Part shown: one piece after another, positions 1-11,356 of the stretch
Layout: every line of letters begins with the position of its first letter
Position numbering within the stretch: the stretch's first letter is position 1
Assembly: GCA_029582265.1 (NCBI GenBank)
Contig: CM055820.1
Coordinates: 19,626,212 to 19,690,211, forward strand
DNA length: 64,000 nt
Direction of reading: 5' to 3'
Origin: Zoroaster sp. YZ-2022
Taxonomy: Eukaryota > Echinodermata > Asteroidea > Forcipulatida > Zoroasteridae
The notes under the pieces: model-generated
What the model was told of the DNA's origin: nothing
Seen by the model: the letters and a program-made list of their open reading frames with translations, nothing else
The model's database searches: none
Program-made: the position numbers and the translations under genes

Positions 1-4
1 GTTG

Positions 5-964
5 TTAAGATTTGTTGATATGTCTTCTGTTTACTGACTCTTGCTGTGGTGTTGTATCTCCACAACCCTCCTGCAGAGCGTTGTCAGCCGTGGTCCCATG
101 ATGTTCAAATATTTTGTTCAGCTGTGTCGCACCTTTTCCATCAGTTTTATCTTTGGATGTCTCAAGGTTGACCTGACTTGATGTTGACGCTTCGTTTAAT
201 TTCTGGATCACGGTAGTAGGAGAGGTGTTACTTGGATTTGCTTGATCGTCTTTTTCGGTGGCTGAAATATTCAACTGGCAAGTCATCCACACGCCAGGTG
301 GCATTCTTGTGGACCATTCATTGTCGAGCCGCAAACCATTGTCACCATCACGCGAGGTAGTCAAAACACTTACTTTGACGTGTTTCTTGATGGCTTGGTA
401 AACTTTTCCGTAACAAAACACGATCATCACAAGCGCAGTCACAAAACAAATAATTTGAAAAAATAATAGTACAAACGTCAAAACATCGTATTCAATGAAC
501 ACTGCGATTACCGCTGGGATATTGATAACTACAGAAAACAGAAACGAAGCCCATACAGCTATTTTACCCCGTCTGTGGTTGAAAAACCGTCTGTACGGTC
601 GGCATACACAGTCGTACCGATCTGCTGCAATAACTGCCGTGATCATGATGGAGGTACCAATGGCCGTGGTCCTAAACGAATTCACTAACTCAAAAAAGAG
701 AGGAATCTGACCACCGGCTGAACGTAGGGCTTCTTCTGTAATATTAAAAACTTGTATTAGACAGACGGTAAGATCGTTTATGGCCAATCCAATGATAAGC
801 ACATGGGTACTGGTCTTGAGAGTCTTAGGCCAATATACACGGAGGATGAGGCAGTTACCAGGCACGCCAAAAAACAGGATTATGGTTCGGAAAATAAGCC
901 TAAAGAGATAAATCCCATAGTTATCTCCACGTTCGATGACGTTTGACACAGAACTATTTTCCAT
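5..964 (-). CDS. Rhodopsin-like GPCR, truncated before TM6
   Basis: This is the first unit of the minus-strand receptor array. The 319-residue frame begins with MENSS (N-glycosylation sequon) and has TM1 with GVPGN, TM2 with an aspartate (AINDL), and a DRY motif after TM3 (AADRYDCVCRP). TM4, TM5 (FCYGKVY) and a long third intracellular loop follow. Intact paralogues in the window run about 413 residues, but this frame stops at positions 5-7, just where TM6 should begin, so TM6, the NPxxY helix and the tail are absent. The missing part would lie beyond the window edge, so a frameshift or stop here cannot be told from a rearrangement. TM2 reads INDL where the paralogues read AWADL, so the copy has diverged. 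The ligand is unknown. The call as a family member is secure; function is doubtful. Confidence 0.75.
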   Translation of the reverse strand: MENSSVSNVIERGDNYGIYLFRLIFRTIILFFGVPGNCLILRVYWPKTLKTSTHVLIIGLAINDLTVCLIQVFNITEEALRSAGGQIPLFFELVNSFRTTAIGTSIMITAVIAADRYDCVCRPYRRFFNHRRGKIAVWASFLFSVVINIPAVIAVFIEYDVLTFVLLFFQIICFVTALVMIVFCYGKVYQAIKKHVKVSVLTTSRDGDNGLRLDNEWSTRMPPGVWMTCQLNISATEKDDQANPSNTSPTTVIQKLNEASTSSQVNLETSKDKTDGKGATQLNKIFEHHGTTADNALQEGCGDTTPQQESVNRRHINKS

Positions 965-1500
965 CGTTTAGCTGTTTTTTTTTAAACTTGTTTAAGTTCC
1001 AGTGTGTGAAAATGTATAAATAAGGAAGTCACTGAGTGTCATCTGCCAAAACCACTAAACTTTAGTGGTACCTTGGCCTAAATCCGATCATTTACTTGGT
1101 CCAATCTATCAGATGCGCTGTTATAAAATACGTGCGTCAAGTAGTCTGGAAATTGTCCGTATGCATGAACCAAAATATATTCACTTTATGTCCTCACCTA
1201 ACGCTGTAAAGTTTAATTGAAGCATCAAATATTTACAATTTCTTGCCGAATTGACAGACTCTGCTCCACTCTGCTCCTTTTATTTATGTGGTTCATCCTT
1301 TCACTAAATAATTTCAAAATCCGCAAGGACACAGATGACACCAGTATTGAGGCAAGCATGTTTATTCTGTGATACATGCAGAACATAAAGCAAAACCATC
1401 AGCGAATGCATTTGAAAAACTTCACCTCAATTTGCAAATGGAGGTCACTAATTGTCTTCTGTACGTGCTGATACATATTTTGGATGGATGAAAGATACAA
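965..1500 (-). promoter_or_regulatory. 5' flank of GPCR unit A
   Basis: This upstream segment is paralogous to those before the other receptors (from 9,964, 14,348, 17,334 and 23,690). It shares the ACCACT...AGTGGT palindrome at 1,051-1,069, about 87 bp before the start codon. It also shares a conserved block near 1,104-1,142 that includes TTATAAAATACG. I infer it contains the promoter because the block is preserved in unit after unit, but no transcription start can be proven from sequence. Confidence 0.45.
1051..1069. promoter_or_regulatory. Palindrome ACCACTAAA-C-TTTAGTGGT upstream of GPCR
   Basis: A perfect 9-bp inverted repeat around one central base lies about 87 bp upstream of the receptor start. 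Related palindromes occupy the same place at 10,054-10,073, 14,430-14,449, 17,423-17,441 and 23,773-23,792. The outer ACCACT/AGTGGT half-sites are invariant while the centre varies, as expected for a dimer binding site. Function is inferred. Confidence 0.45.
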
Positions 1501-1599
1501 GTTTTAAGCACACTCTGCATCGTTGGAGACTTCACTCCAGTCAGTAGACTGAATATCTGTTTTGAAAGACTGCAAGTGGCTTTATGTCTCTAGTGACGT

Positions 1600-1903
1600 A
1601 GGAGTGTCGTGGCCGAGCGGTCTTGTGCAATCGGACTAAAGTTCTAGTGTTGTCAGAATGAGGGTTCGAATTCCAGCCAGGTATCGACTCTTGTGTCCCT
1701 AAGCAAGACACTTTAATTTCTTCGTCCTTCGGATGGGACGTTAAGCTGTAGGTTCCGTGTACTAGATTATTAAAGTAATGCACGTAAAACAACCCGGAAC
1801 ACTTATCGTGGAAGAGTAGGGGTTTACCCGGTGTTTCTGGTTCACATAGCAAGCGCCCCTGTTTACAGGTTTCCTGGGCACCTTTGAAAAACAGTGTTTA
1901 ATA
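1600..1903 (+). repeat. tRNA-derived SINE (family 1)
   Basis: A polymerase III A-box-like stretch (GTGGCCGAGCGGTC, 1,609-1,622, tRNA-Leu-like) is followed by a B box (GGGTTCGAATTCC, 1,662-1,674). A non-tRNA body then ends in (AAT)n at about 1,903. This layout is diagnostic of a tRNA-derived SINE. The body differs from the family at 1,904-2,262. Confidence 0.7.
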
Positions 1904-2262
1904 ATAATAATAATAATGGAGGCATTTTAAAGCGCTCTTACACAAGGTATCACAGCGCTGTACATTATTACCCCTGCTCATCAGGTGCATAAATCATTCC
2001 TGAAACCATCTCAGCTCCCTGGGGAGTATATAGCTCAATTGCTGCCATTACAGCGCATATTGGCTAATCAAACACAGCAACCAACTCTGCCCTCACAGGT
2101 ACCCATTTACTCCTGGGTGGAGAGAAGCAATTATGGTAAAGTGTCTTGCTCAAGGAAACAAGCACCATGGTCGCGATCGGGATTAACCCACATTCTGACG
2201 ACTCAGCCACCAGAACACAAATCCGACGCACTAAACCGCTCGACCATGGCACTCCAGAAAGG
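1904..2262 (-). repeat. tRNA-derived SINE (family 2), copy 1
   Basis: Read on the minus strand, an A-box-like CCATGGTCGAGCGGTTT (2,233-2,249) and a degraded B box (2,178-2,190) head a body ending in (ATT)n. The same body recurs at 23,144-23,502 (minus) and 24,677-25,012 (plus), including a shared block containing CTCCCTGGGGAGTATA. It abuts the (AAT)n tail of the preceding SINE. Confidence 0.7.
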
Positions 2263-2438
2263 TCTTCCCAAAGGTTAAATATTAAATAAATAAATAGGTG
2301 TGTCTACAAGGAGGCAGCTGATTCTTAAAACAAGGAGTTAGTTGAAAGAGGGGAAGATGATTACACATATTAGTGTACAAAATACCGACAGTAATATCAC
2401 CATCGTGATTGGTTAATATATTATCGATAAGTGTGGAA

Positions 2439-3187
2439 CTATGCGGGGGAAATACGAGTGGGTTTGTCGATCAGAGGGTGAAAACCATACATGTAAAAAT
2501 CCTCAGTAGGCTGGTGGTCAGAACAGTTGATTAAATTGAGATTAAAGCTTCCCATTATATAACACACATTTTGTTCCTTGGCAATGGAATTTAGACAGTC
2601 ACCGAAAAGCTTGTAAACATTTGTAAACATTTCCGATGATGAGATTACACGCGTGTTCGCGTTGAATTTCAATGAAAATGCATTCAAAATCTTCACAGGA
2701 ACACATCAGGTCATCTCTAATACAAACGTTCAAGGAATTACAAAAAAAATGATGATCAAGTGAAAATAAGCTTAACAGAATTTCGGGAACAAAAAATTAC
2801 AAAAAATAAAACTAAAAGTGCATAGGCAGCGCAAAAAAGGAGGTACGACGCAAATAATGAAAATGAATTGATGAAAGTAAGATGATCATAAACAATACAT
2901 CCCACCTAGTCCCAAAGATGGGGAATGATATTGATATTGGATTCCATGTTGTTGATCCGTTTATGAATTTCATCCTGACCCTTGCGTATCTCAATCATAG
3001 TTTCCCTCACAAAGCGCTGAATGTCCCCATCGGTGTTGCTACATGGCGAGTCAGGCTGGTCAGGTACCCTAGCCACCGAGTGATCAGGATATTGTAACAG
3101 TGTGGGAGAAGGTGGTGTACCAACCTCACGTTTGTTGCTTGACACCTTGGTAGATTTAAGGGCGACTTTTCTCCTTCCTGCAGGCAT
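2439..3187 (-). pseudogene. Remnant of a non-LTR retrotransposon (LINE)
   Basis: Two minus-strand fragments in LINE order are visible. The upstream one (2,906-3,187) encodes a basic segment followed by a coiled-coil-like stretch (EIRKGQDEIHKRINNMES), as in ORF1 proteins. The downstream one (2,439-2,696) ends in a match to the APE-type endonuclease of ORF2: an IMGSFNLNL segment followed by HQPTEDF and IDKPTRI, where family members usually have GDFN. The catalytic Asp of GDFN is Ser here. No reverse transcriptase remains. This is a dead, deleted copy; the family (Jockey/CR1-like) is uncertain. Confidence 0.5.
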
Positions 3188-3366
3188 ACTTGATCATCAG
3201 AATCGCCTCTAGCCGTCTTATAGGTGGCACAAGAACATAAACAAGGTGATGCACAATTTAAGCGCAGTGTGGAGGCTGGAATTTGGGTAAAGAAAATGCT
3301 GCTTTGCACAGCTCAAAATTTACCGCCTGTCGGTTTACATAGCCCCCTCTATTCGTAAAGCCTTAA

Positions 3367-4581
3367 AGGTCCTGTGAAGAGTGTATTTACCAAACTTTAT
3401 TTCTTGGTGCTGTTATATTGATTGGTATGAATTAAAAACAATTTTAAATGTTTTGTTTTTGTTTAGAGGGGATTATTAATTGTTTATCTAATTATCAAAA
3501 ATTGACCCCCGAATTTTCGAAGTTTTAACGAAACGTTCGTGACGTACACAAAGGCAGAGAATTTCTATGTACCGTGAAACGCAGCGCAAGCCCCCATCAT
3601 GCGGTCGGAAAACACACCGAAGGCAATGCTAACATTACGGTGTTATTTTATGAAATAACAGAAAGAGTTGAGTCAAAGTTCTGATCATTTAAAAACAAAA
3701 TCAAAACAAGCGCAAGCATAATGAGAAAGGTTTAATGTTTTTATGTTTGTCTTGCCAGCATATAAAATCAGACACGATGTTTTTATTAATGTGGAAAATC
3801 ACGGCATGTTTTCATGCCGTGAACACTGAAACGGTGAGCATGGTGTGAACATGTCGTTTTGCACGGAAGTGGGCTGGGTTATGCATGGGAGTATTATTAA
3901 ATGGCCACTTACTCTGAGTCTTTCTCGCTTTAAAAAAGCACCTCTCTTCTTCGTTGGAGCCTTCCCAGCCTTCTTACTTAGCGGGAATATCGTTGGAATT
4001 GCATCTGGTAGCAGCATGGCCTTATAAGCTATGATACCGAACTGGCTGTGAAGGCCCCGTTCAAAGCATGTCTGCTCGAACTGTGCACTACAAGTCTACA
4101 TAAGAATGAGTGTTCCGTCGGTCCCGACCACTTCGCTCTGGTCAGCTTCACTTTAGTCGTCCAAATACGTCTGTATTTTGGATCAGACGGAAATCGGTGT
4201 AGACTAACACCGTCTTTGGTAGTGTTGCTGCAACCTGCAGCGACACACCTCGATGGCATTATCGAAAATAATAAGCTTCAAACCTGACAGAAAACTTGAG
4301 GAAACTTTTTCTCTAGCAACACTCTGCATGCAGTGATGCGCTGTATACGACGCATACTTGGGCAAGTGCTGTGGATCGCGTCGCGGATCGGGAATCGCCT
4401 CAGTGTACGTCACGAATTTTATGTTAATGAGGGGTATGGGCGTGTCGAAGCGCACCCCCTAAATTTAAAAATTAATATTTTTATGGTATAAACGTGAGGG
4501 GAAAAATTTACAAATGACAAATATATGTTCCAGTAGGCATACTTTATTGTATACAATGGAAAAAAACTATTTCACAGGACT
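3367..4581. mobile_element. Kolobok-like TTAA DNA transposon, non-autonomous
   Basis: The element is flanked by TTAA on both sides (3,363-3,366 and 4,582-4,585). Its ends are short inverted repeats, AGGTCCTGTGAA on the left and AGTCCTGTGAA as the right-end complement. It contains a minus-strand THAP-domain relic. A TTAA target plus a THAP domain is the combination described for the Kolobok superfamily; piggyBac shares TTAA but lacks THAP. No transposase core remains, so it must be non-autonomous. Confidence 0.6.
4029..4259 (-). pseudogene. THAP zinc-finger domain relic
   Basis: The frame opens with MPSRCVAAGCSN, then SLHRFPSDP and a tryptophan (RRIWTTKV), matching the first half of a THAP (C2CH) DNA-binding domain. 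The expected second half (CSA-F-E-CFE type) is present only in a different frame around 4,060-4,110, so the domain is frameshifted. It lies inside the 3,367-4,581 TTAA element, which suggests it is the N-terminal remnant of a transposase. A close relative sits in the 22,347-23,032 element. Confidence 0.6.
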
Positions 4582-4943
4582 TTAAACATTTCGAAAGACG
4601 CATTCCGGCCATCTACCAAACACCATCAAGCTCTGACTGATAGATGATACCAGTCATCATATATCATGCTCTTCAAATGCACTGACTAGGATACGTACAT
4701 GCAGATTTCTTGAAATATTTTGTCTGAATAAAAACCGTTCTCACTTTCCGTCAATTGATATACGAAATGCAGCATAAAAGTGAAATAAATGCAGCAATTA
4801 TTCTCGAGCTGTTCTAAACCGCCGGCCTCAATTTGACCAGAAGTCAGTAACCCCACATGGATTGGTTAAATATCTGCCTATATTTTCGAGCTCAATAAAT
4901 GCACGCAACAAATTAAATCTTGAGTACCAGTCCAGTGAAATTG

Positions 4944-5310
4944 AACCTCACTCAAGTCCCAAAAGATGCTTGTTGTTATATTTGGAGACTGATGATGTAA
5001 CCATCGCAACCTTAAAAACAGCGAAATTTTTATGACGTGAATGCATGGAATTATTTTTTCATCAAAAGTAATTAAGTTTGATATAAAGATGTCAACTGGG
5101 CTAGGATAAAAAATGAATCATTATTTTCTTGGAGACAAATTAAATTCAATTATCAATTGGAAGATATTTTATTACTGAACCTCAATCAAGTCCCGAAAGG
5201 TTTTGTTGTTAAATTTGAGGACTGTATATAACTATCCAACCTTAAACATTAATTAGTTTAAAAAAGTAATTATAAGTTTAATATAAAGATGTCAACTGGG
5301 CTGGGGGTGG
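4944..5310. repeat. Two-copy diverged tandem repeat (~230 bp)
   Basis: Segments beginning GAACCTCACTCAAGTCCC (about 4,944) and GAACCTCAATCAAGTCCC (about 5,178) run in parallel to a shared TATAAAGATGTCAACTGGGCT block near 5,080 and 5,281. No coding potential is evident. The stretch 5,311-6,240 shows nothing I can assign. Confidence 0.5.
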
Positions 5311-6246
5311 AAAACGAGTGAATGTTGTTGTTGCATAAAGTTTAACAATGTGACTGACACGTATATGGCTAACTAATCACTAATGGAAAAAGTATCCAGT
5401 ATTTTCATTTTTGGTGTAAAAATGGTAATGGGTTTCTGAGATCCTGAGAAGATTTTGTCTTTTGTGTTCTCCTTTCAGACATTATATTCTAAACACCAAT
5501 TGAAACATTGGTGTATATAAAAAGACGTGGTACCACATTAGTTTTATTATGTTCCAGGATAAACATAATAGTTCCCTTCTTCTACGGTATATTACAAAGA
5601 GCTGAATCGCATTACGGTCCCACAAAATTGTCTGATGGCGATGTAAAGGAAAGGGTACAACATTGTATTTTTGTAGTGGCAACGTACAGTGTAGGTTCAT
5701 TTCATCGTTATACAATGGTGTGCACAACTGCTGGTACACGTTGACACCAGCACGGTTAATAAGTATACCATTGTCCAATTTTGATCGTTTTAAATTTGGC
5801 TGAGATATCGCGCTGCCAAAATGTTTCCAAAGAAAGCTCGGTTTGAAACCAGTAGTGGGAATGGGGGTGGGGGATTGTGCCAACAGATTTTTCACACCAT
5901 TGTAGTTTTCAAGAAATAAATCATAAAACTAGCAAGTGTATGTTTGATCAAAATAGGTTCCTCGCGTTTTTGAGAAATCGAAGAAACACTTTTTTATGTT
6001 TGTTTTATTTGTTTGTTTGTTTGTTTGTTGTTGTTTTTACAAAAGGCTGCCTGACGGTAACTATTCTCTTTGTTGTGTTCTTCTCTTTGATGAATGAACT
6101 TCAGATAGAATAATTTATCAGGATAATTGATAATCTTTATACCAACTTAACACCATGTTTTCTATGAAATAGTTATTCGATAATCTTTATTTGATAATCT
6201 GGTAACTACCAATGTTCAATACCTTCCCTTTAACACACTGTTAAAC

Positions 6247-6350
6247 TTACTGTAATATAGCACTGTAATATAGCACAGTAATATAGCACAGTAATATAAC
6301 ACTGTAATATAGCACAGTAATATAGCACTGTAATATAGCACAGTAACAAC
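6247..6350. repeat. 15-bp minisatellite
   Basis: About seven copies of a unit close to TGTAATATAGCACAG alternate between CACTG and CACAG forms. The open frame across it is a repeat artefact. Confidence 0.8.
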
Positions 6351-6589
6351 ACTTTTCAATACTGCCCTTTATCGCATTTTTCATGTAGTTGTGTGTATTT
6401 CGATTTCTGTTTAAACCACAACTATTCTGATGCACAATAACACATATTCAAGTAGTTGGATATGCTCAAGGTTTCTCCCCGATTTGGAGTCAAGAAATGT
6501 CACGTTAATTATAATTATTGAAGGTTTGTCTGTCACATGGGCTAGTTGCAATTTGTATGTTCAGCATAATTATAAAAGGCAAGTATCCA

Positions 6590-6770
6590 GTTTCTGGTCC
6601 CGCGCGCGTCGCCTCAGACCGAGCGTCTGCATTTTTAGTTTTCTTTTTTGTTTTGCTGTGAAACGATGTCCAATTGCAGCCAAATTTCTTGAGTCAATTT
6701 GGAATTTTTGCACATAGGGTATGAACGTTTACCCTATTTGTGCGATCTCTCTTAGCCAACATACTTTGTG
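6590..6770. repeat. Dispersed repeat, inverted relative at 34,470-34,650
   Basis: This stretch (AAACGATGTCCAATTGCAGC near 6,661, TCTCTTAGCCA near 6,748, TTTGTGTATGGGAAA near 6,765) matches the reverse complement of 34,470-34,650 with interruptions. No ends or coding capacity could be defined. Between 6,771 and 7,300 I see only non-coding AT-rich sequence. Confidence 0.45.
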
Positions 6771-7299
6771 TATGGGAAACCACCACTAAAAAGACTTCGG
6801 AGCATTAAAGGCAATTCTGAATTGTGCGCGCAATGAATTATGGGAAGTTTTAAACAAAGGCACATGGGAGGAGAAAGGTGATCAGCAAGTTTTGTACGTA
6901 TTCTAGCGAAATTATGAGAAAAATTTTCATTTAAAAATCAGTTAAATTATAAACAGAATAATAACATATATTTAAGAAAAGCATAAATTTTGTTTTCATG
7001 AAAAAACATTGCCTTAAAAAATTTTCCCAAAAAAATGTGTGGACGATTATTTTGTTAACATACATGGCAAAAAATGGGAGTCGTGACCTCGTCCCTGCGT
7101 ACGTCGACCCTATTCTAGCCCATTAAAGGGAAAAATTAAATTAGGCCTACATATTTTTTCGGCGTATATTTAAAAACAAATTAAAATTTTTATAGTTAAA
7201 CCCAGAAGAAATAAATGATGATAATAAATCGAGGGACATTCTTAACTTGCGCCCTTACCTACCCCCGGTTGCCTTACTTGTTCTGTTCGTATTCGATTG

Positions 7300-7456
7300 T
7301 GGCAAATTGTGTAATGCAATCACAGATGTAATATTTCAGTTGTCATCAGTATGCGAGACGTCGCAGAGAGTGGACAAAATGCACCAATTATTCTGCCTTG
7401 CTTCGGGCTCTTTCCGGCTCCAATCACAAAGCGAAATTTAATTTCGTATGGTTAGA
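7300..7456. repeat. Orphan 5'-flank segment of a GPCR unit
   Basis: Blocks such as GAGAGTGGACAAAATGCA, TCCAATCACAAAGCGAAATT and TTTCGTATGGTTAGA recur upstream of the receptor at 27,207-28,445 (about 28,690-28,815) and at 30,745-30,880. It seems to be a displaced or orphaned unit fragment, since no receptor follows. Confidence 0.45.
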
Positions 7457-7458
7457 TA

Positions 7459-7536
7459 CAGTAAAACTAGCCGAGTTGATCCCTGGTGATCCCTAGAACG
7501 CTCCAGGGATTATACCGAGGGAGACTAGTTTTACTG
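7459..7536. mobile_element. 78-bp mariner-like MITE
   Basis: CAGTAAAACTAG (7,459-7,470) is exactly complementary to CTAGTTTTACTG (7,525-7,536), and both ends are flanked by TA (7,457-7,458; 7,537-7,538). TA duplication with a short perfect inverted repeat fits a Tc1/mariner-type miniature element. A simple hairpin is the alternative. The following 7,539-8,390 shows no gene. Confidence 0.5.
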
Positions 7537-8390
7537 TACCACGAGTGAAAACAGTCAATATTTGTTTTATAACACCTCATACATAGGTTCTGCACAATTT
7601 ACTAAGAGACCTGCTACAATAAATCAAACCAATACGTGACTTTCATTAACTTGACAACACTCCGAACTTAATTGAACTTCTGTAACACTTCTGCAACACG
7701 TATTTATTCATGTTGTAACAACAGTATTGATGCGTTCAGACAAATTTGATGTGCTAGTTCATTGGTTGTCATGTGCTAGTCTTTCCTTGGTTGCTTGGCA
7801 TTACAGTAAAAATAGCGAACATCATGTGACACGCTCTGAACCAATCACAAGACAGAATCTATGTACGATCCGCGAGGTGTTATAAATTTTTTATTCTGAT
7901 CTGATGTGTCCACACTGTGTGGACTGAACTCTGAGTCAGCAGTTTTGCTGGGCCGTTTGATTTGCTTAACCCATAATGTCCTGGGGAAGCCTCGGGGTCT
8001 TGATCAGCCAGGAACCGTGGGATATTTGCCTCCGGAGATGATGGTTATCTTAAGTAGAGCCTTTTTGAGCAGGGTGTTTGCAACAAGGCATACATTATGT
8101 CCGATGAGGGCACACTGCTAGCGGCTTACTTGTTTGTTCTGCGTGTTAACCGGGCGTTTGTGAGGTCATTACCAAAGCTAAGATGGTTCTCTGGCATCTT
8201 TGATAGAAGGCCTCCATCGTGACGAGTGACCAGGTGTCTGAACCAGAACCAGTTTGCAGTTTCAGCTTTTACGTTGTGTTAGTAATTAGACAATACTGAA
8301 GAAGCATTCAAAAAATTCGATGGGCAGCCACTCGTTCGATCGAAGGCCAAAAAAGACGCGAATAAATTATCTACAATTCTACATAATTAT

Positions 8391-8749
8391 AGGCCATGCA
8401 AGGGCCAAAATAACGTGTCGTTGTAGGTATCGTTGCTTAAAGTTTATATCTTGGAAATAAACAATTCTTCTGGTAATATCCAAGCCATTCACTCACCTCC
8501 ATCGTGTGTGTTTGTTCATAACGATGACAATCTACATGCCAGACAATGACTCATTTTACTGCCATGCAGGCTGTTCTCCTCTGGCTAACATTCATATCAG
8601 GTTTTAAAATGTATCACATTTTGAAGATACCTTGAAGATACCTTGACAAATTTTGAAGATTTCCTCCTTAAAAAAGGCCTATGTAGCATGTTTACATGAC
8701 AATTCAGTTATTCTGTAATCAGTTTAATGACCAAAGATGTACGCTCTCT
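8391..8749. repeat. 3' flank of GPCR unit B, diverged
   Basis: Weak matches to the 3' flanks of later units are visible: an AGGCCATGCA block like 15,940 and a GGCTGTTCTCCTC...ACATTCATATCA block like 12,629 and 16,466. The segment is shorter than the ~1 kb flanks of the other units and codes for nothing I can support. Confidence 0.4.
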
Positions 8750-9963
8750 TTAACATAGTTTTATCTTATTGAGCACATCCCTACATTCCTTTCTGAACCG
8801 TCTGTTTGCAATTCCGTAAATCAGCGGGTTAACAGCATTGTTAATATAAAGAATGATACTGAGCACATCAATGATTTTGTAAAATAATGGATACGCACTT
8901 GTATCCCCATTAGAAATCAAATATAAAGCAATGTAGATCCAATATGGCAGCCACGTTAATAGGAACACCACACTTGTCACGAGAAGCATCTTCGTTGTTT
9001 TACGCTGTAGGATTGCTGCGTTTGCCTGTTGGGGGCGTCCTCGACTGTTGACTGGCTCTTCCTTTGGTGTTTTATCCCAATCCACCTGCTGATCTTTCTT
9101 CGTCATGGTAACACTATGAGCAACCATTTTGATCTGCTGATGAGTCACACATTTTTCATTAGTTTTGTCTTTGGTTGCCTCAAGGTTGGCCTGCCTTGAA
9201 GTCGATGCATCGTTTATTTTCTGGACGAGGAGTGCAAGTGGAGTTTGCTTGATCGATTGATATTGAAACTGTTTTGATGATGACTGAACTATTCGACTCA
9301 CCAGTCTTAGGTAAACCTTCCGGCATTCTTGTCGACCACTCATTCTCAAGCCCCAAACCGTGTTCACTGAGCGAAGTAGACAAAACACCAACTTTAATGT
9401 GATTCCGGATGGTAGCATAAACTTGTCCGTAACAAACAACGATCATCACAAGCGCGGTCACGAAGCAAACAATTTGAAATATTAATTCCAGCATTGATAG
9501 AATATCAGAGTCCACGAATACTATGATTATCGCTGGTATATTTATAACAACGGAAAATAGAAACGAAGCCCAGGCTGCTATCTTTCCCCGTACGTAGCTG
9601 AAGAATCGTCGTTGCGGCCGGCATACGCAATCGTAGCGATCCGCTGCAATCACTGCAGTAATCATAATGGAGGTACCAATGGCAGTTTTCTCAAACCACC
9701 TGATATGTGTAAAAAATACTTGGAATCGGATCCCCAGCCAAACGTAGAACATATTCAGAAAAGTCGCCAATTCTTATCAAGCAGACGAACAGATCAGCCC
9801 AGGCTAAAGCCATGATAAATACATGGGTACTGGTCTTGAGAGTCTTAGTCCAGTATACACAGAGGATGAGGCAGTTACCAGGCACGCCAAACAACAAGAT
9901 CATGCTGTCGAAAATAAGCCTAAAGAGATAAATGCCATAGTTATCTACTGAACTATTTTCCAT
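8750..9963 (-). pseudogene. Rhodopsin-like GPCR pseudogene (two frameshifts)
   Basis: The receptor is readable in three overlapping frames: 9,963-9,691 (MENSS start, TM1-TM2), 9,770-9,180 (TM3 with AADRYDCVCRP, TM4, TM5, start of loop 3) and 9,439-8,750 (rest of loop 3, TM6 with TWLPYW, TM7 with NPLIYGIANRRFRKEC). Against the intact paralogue at 13,103-14,347, the first break is one extra base near 9,710 in an A/T run. The second is loss of 11 bases near 9,225, where the intact copy has TCTAGTAGTAC. The changes do not compensate. Nucleotide similarity to the intact copy is otherwise very high, so inactivation is recent. A stop in the N-terminal section would leave only a two-helix fragment. 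Confidence 0.85.
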
Positions 9964-11356
9964 CGTTTAGTTATTGTTATTGTGATGTCAAAATGTATAA
10001 AGAAATCACTCACTGAGTTTTGAGTGAACGACGCATTCCCATCATCTACCAAAACCACTATATCCTCAGTGGTACCTTGGCCTACACCCGATCATTTACT
10101 TCGTCCGATCTATCAGATGCGCTGTTATAAAATACGTGCGTCAAGTAGTCTGGAATTTATCGGTATGACCCAACATTGACTTCATGTCATTAATACGCGG
10201 GAGAGTTGAATTGAAGCATCAATTATTTACAATATCATGCCGATTTGCCATACTCTGCTCTGCTCCTTTTATTTATTTGGTTCATCCCTTCACTTCTTTT
10301 TCTTTAAGAAATAATAATGGAAATTCTTCCCAAATCCGCAAGGACACAGGTGACTTTAGTATTAGATACATAAAGCCAAACCATCGGCCAATGCATTTAA
10401 AAAATTCAACTCAATTTGCAAATAGAGGTCACTAATTGTCTTCTGTCCGTGCTAATACATCTCGGAAATGGTTTACCCTAAAAAGACGTCTACTTTATTT
10501 GAAATGAAATCACAAATGTAGATTTCCTATTGTTATAATACGATCTAATTATAAATCCTTTGGTTCAGTACTAAAATGTCCTTGAAGCTATTGGACAATT
10601 CTCGAGAGTAATTGACAGCGGTTTAATAGGTATCATGCAAATATTATTACGTCCCAGCTACAGGATAGGGCACATATGTTGGCTGACGTTGTTCATTACC
10701 CAGCAACAGTGAGTGACATTTTTTTATTTATCTCAAACAGACAACATCTTAGTAATTGAGCTGAAAATTTAAACTATCATGATAATGACATTATACAATG
10801 TATTGTGCTTCAAATAAATGTTAAATAATTGATTTTAACAGAAATACGAAACGCTGAATGGAATGTTCAAATTGTGGGGAAACCCATGCTTCGTTATTGT
10901 GTTTTTCATTTAAACAAATAAATAAATATAAATTTGAATTCCAATATGAACAAACAAAATATTGTAAAATGTTAATGTATACGTTATTTTCACTTAAGAC
11001 ATTAAAGACACGTAAAACATTAGTGTTTGGGAATGTACATTCATTCCAATCCTCTTGTTTTCAGGAAATATAATATAAAACTGACAAGTGAAAGTGTTAT
11101 CACAGTAGGTGCACGCTACAAACGTTTACTAATAAAGGTACAGTCTCATCACAACCTCTCACCTATAGCAATTATATTTCTAGGTGATCCCTTTTGTTGA
11201 TAAACACGTAACTTATTATGCAAATATTGAGTGTCCAAAGAAACCTTGAGCAATATTAAATCACTAGACTGTTTCATTTATATAACTCACTTATAACTCG
11301 ATGTCCGAAAGTGACGCGAATGAATATTTGGCCATTCTATAAAAGGCCATACATAA
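9964..11356 (-). promoter_or_regulatory. 5' flank of GPCR unit B
   Basis: This long upstream segment is paralogous to 14,348-15,990, 17,334-18,500 and 23,690-25,397, with matching order throughout. It includes the palindrome at 10,054-10,073 and the TTATAAAATACGTGCGTC block near 10,125-10,142. It ends with GGCCATTCTATAAAAGGCCATACATAA, where a MITE has inserted. It has no credible gene. Confidence 0.5.
10054..10073. promoter_or_regulatory. GPCR upstream palindrome, unit B
   Basis: ACCACT and AGTGGT half-sites are separated by 8 bases (ATATCCTC), 91 bp upstream of the start codon. This is the same position as in units A, C, D and E. Confidence 0.4.

Noticed and set aside
5877..6113. Frame with FLCLFYLFVCLFVVVF
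   Set aside because: The hydrophobic stretch is a (GTTT)n translation, not a membrane protein.
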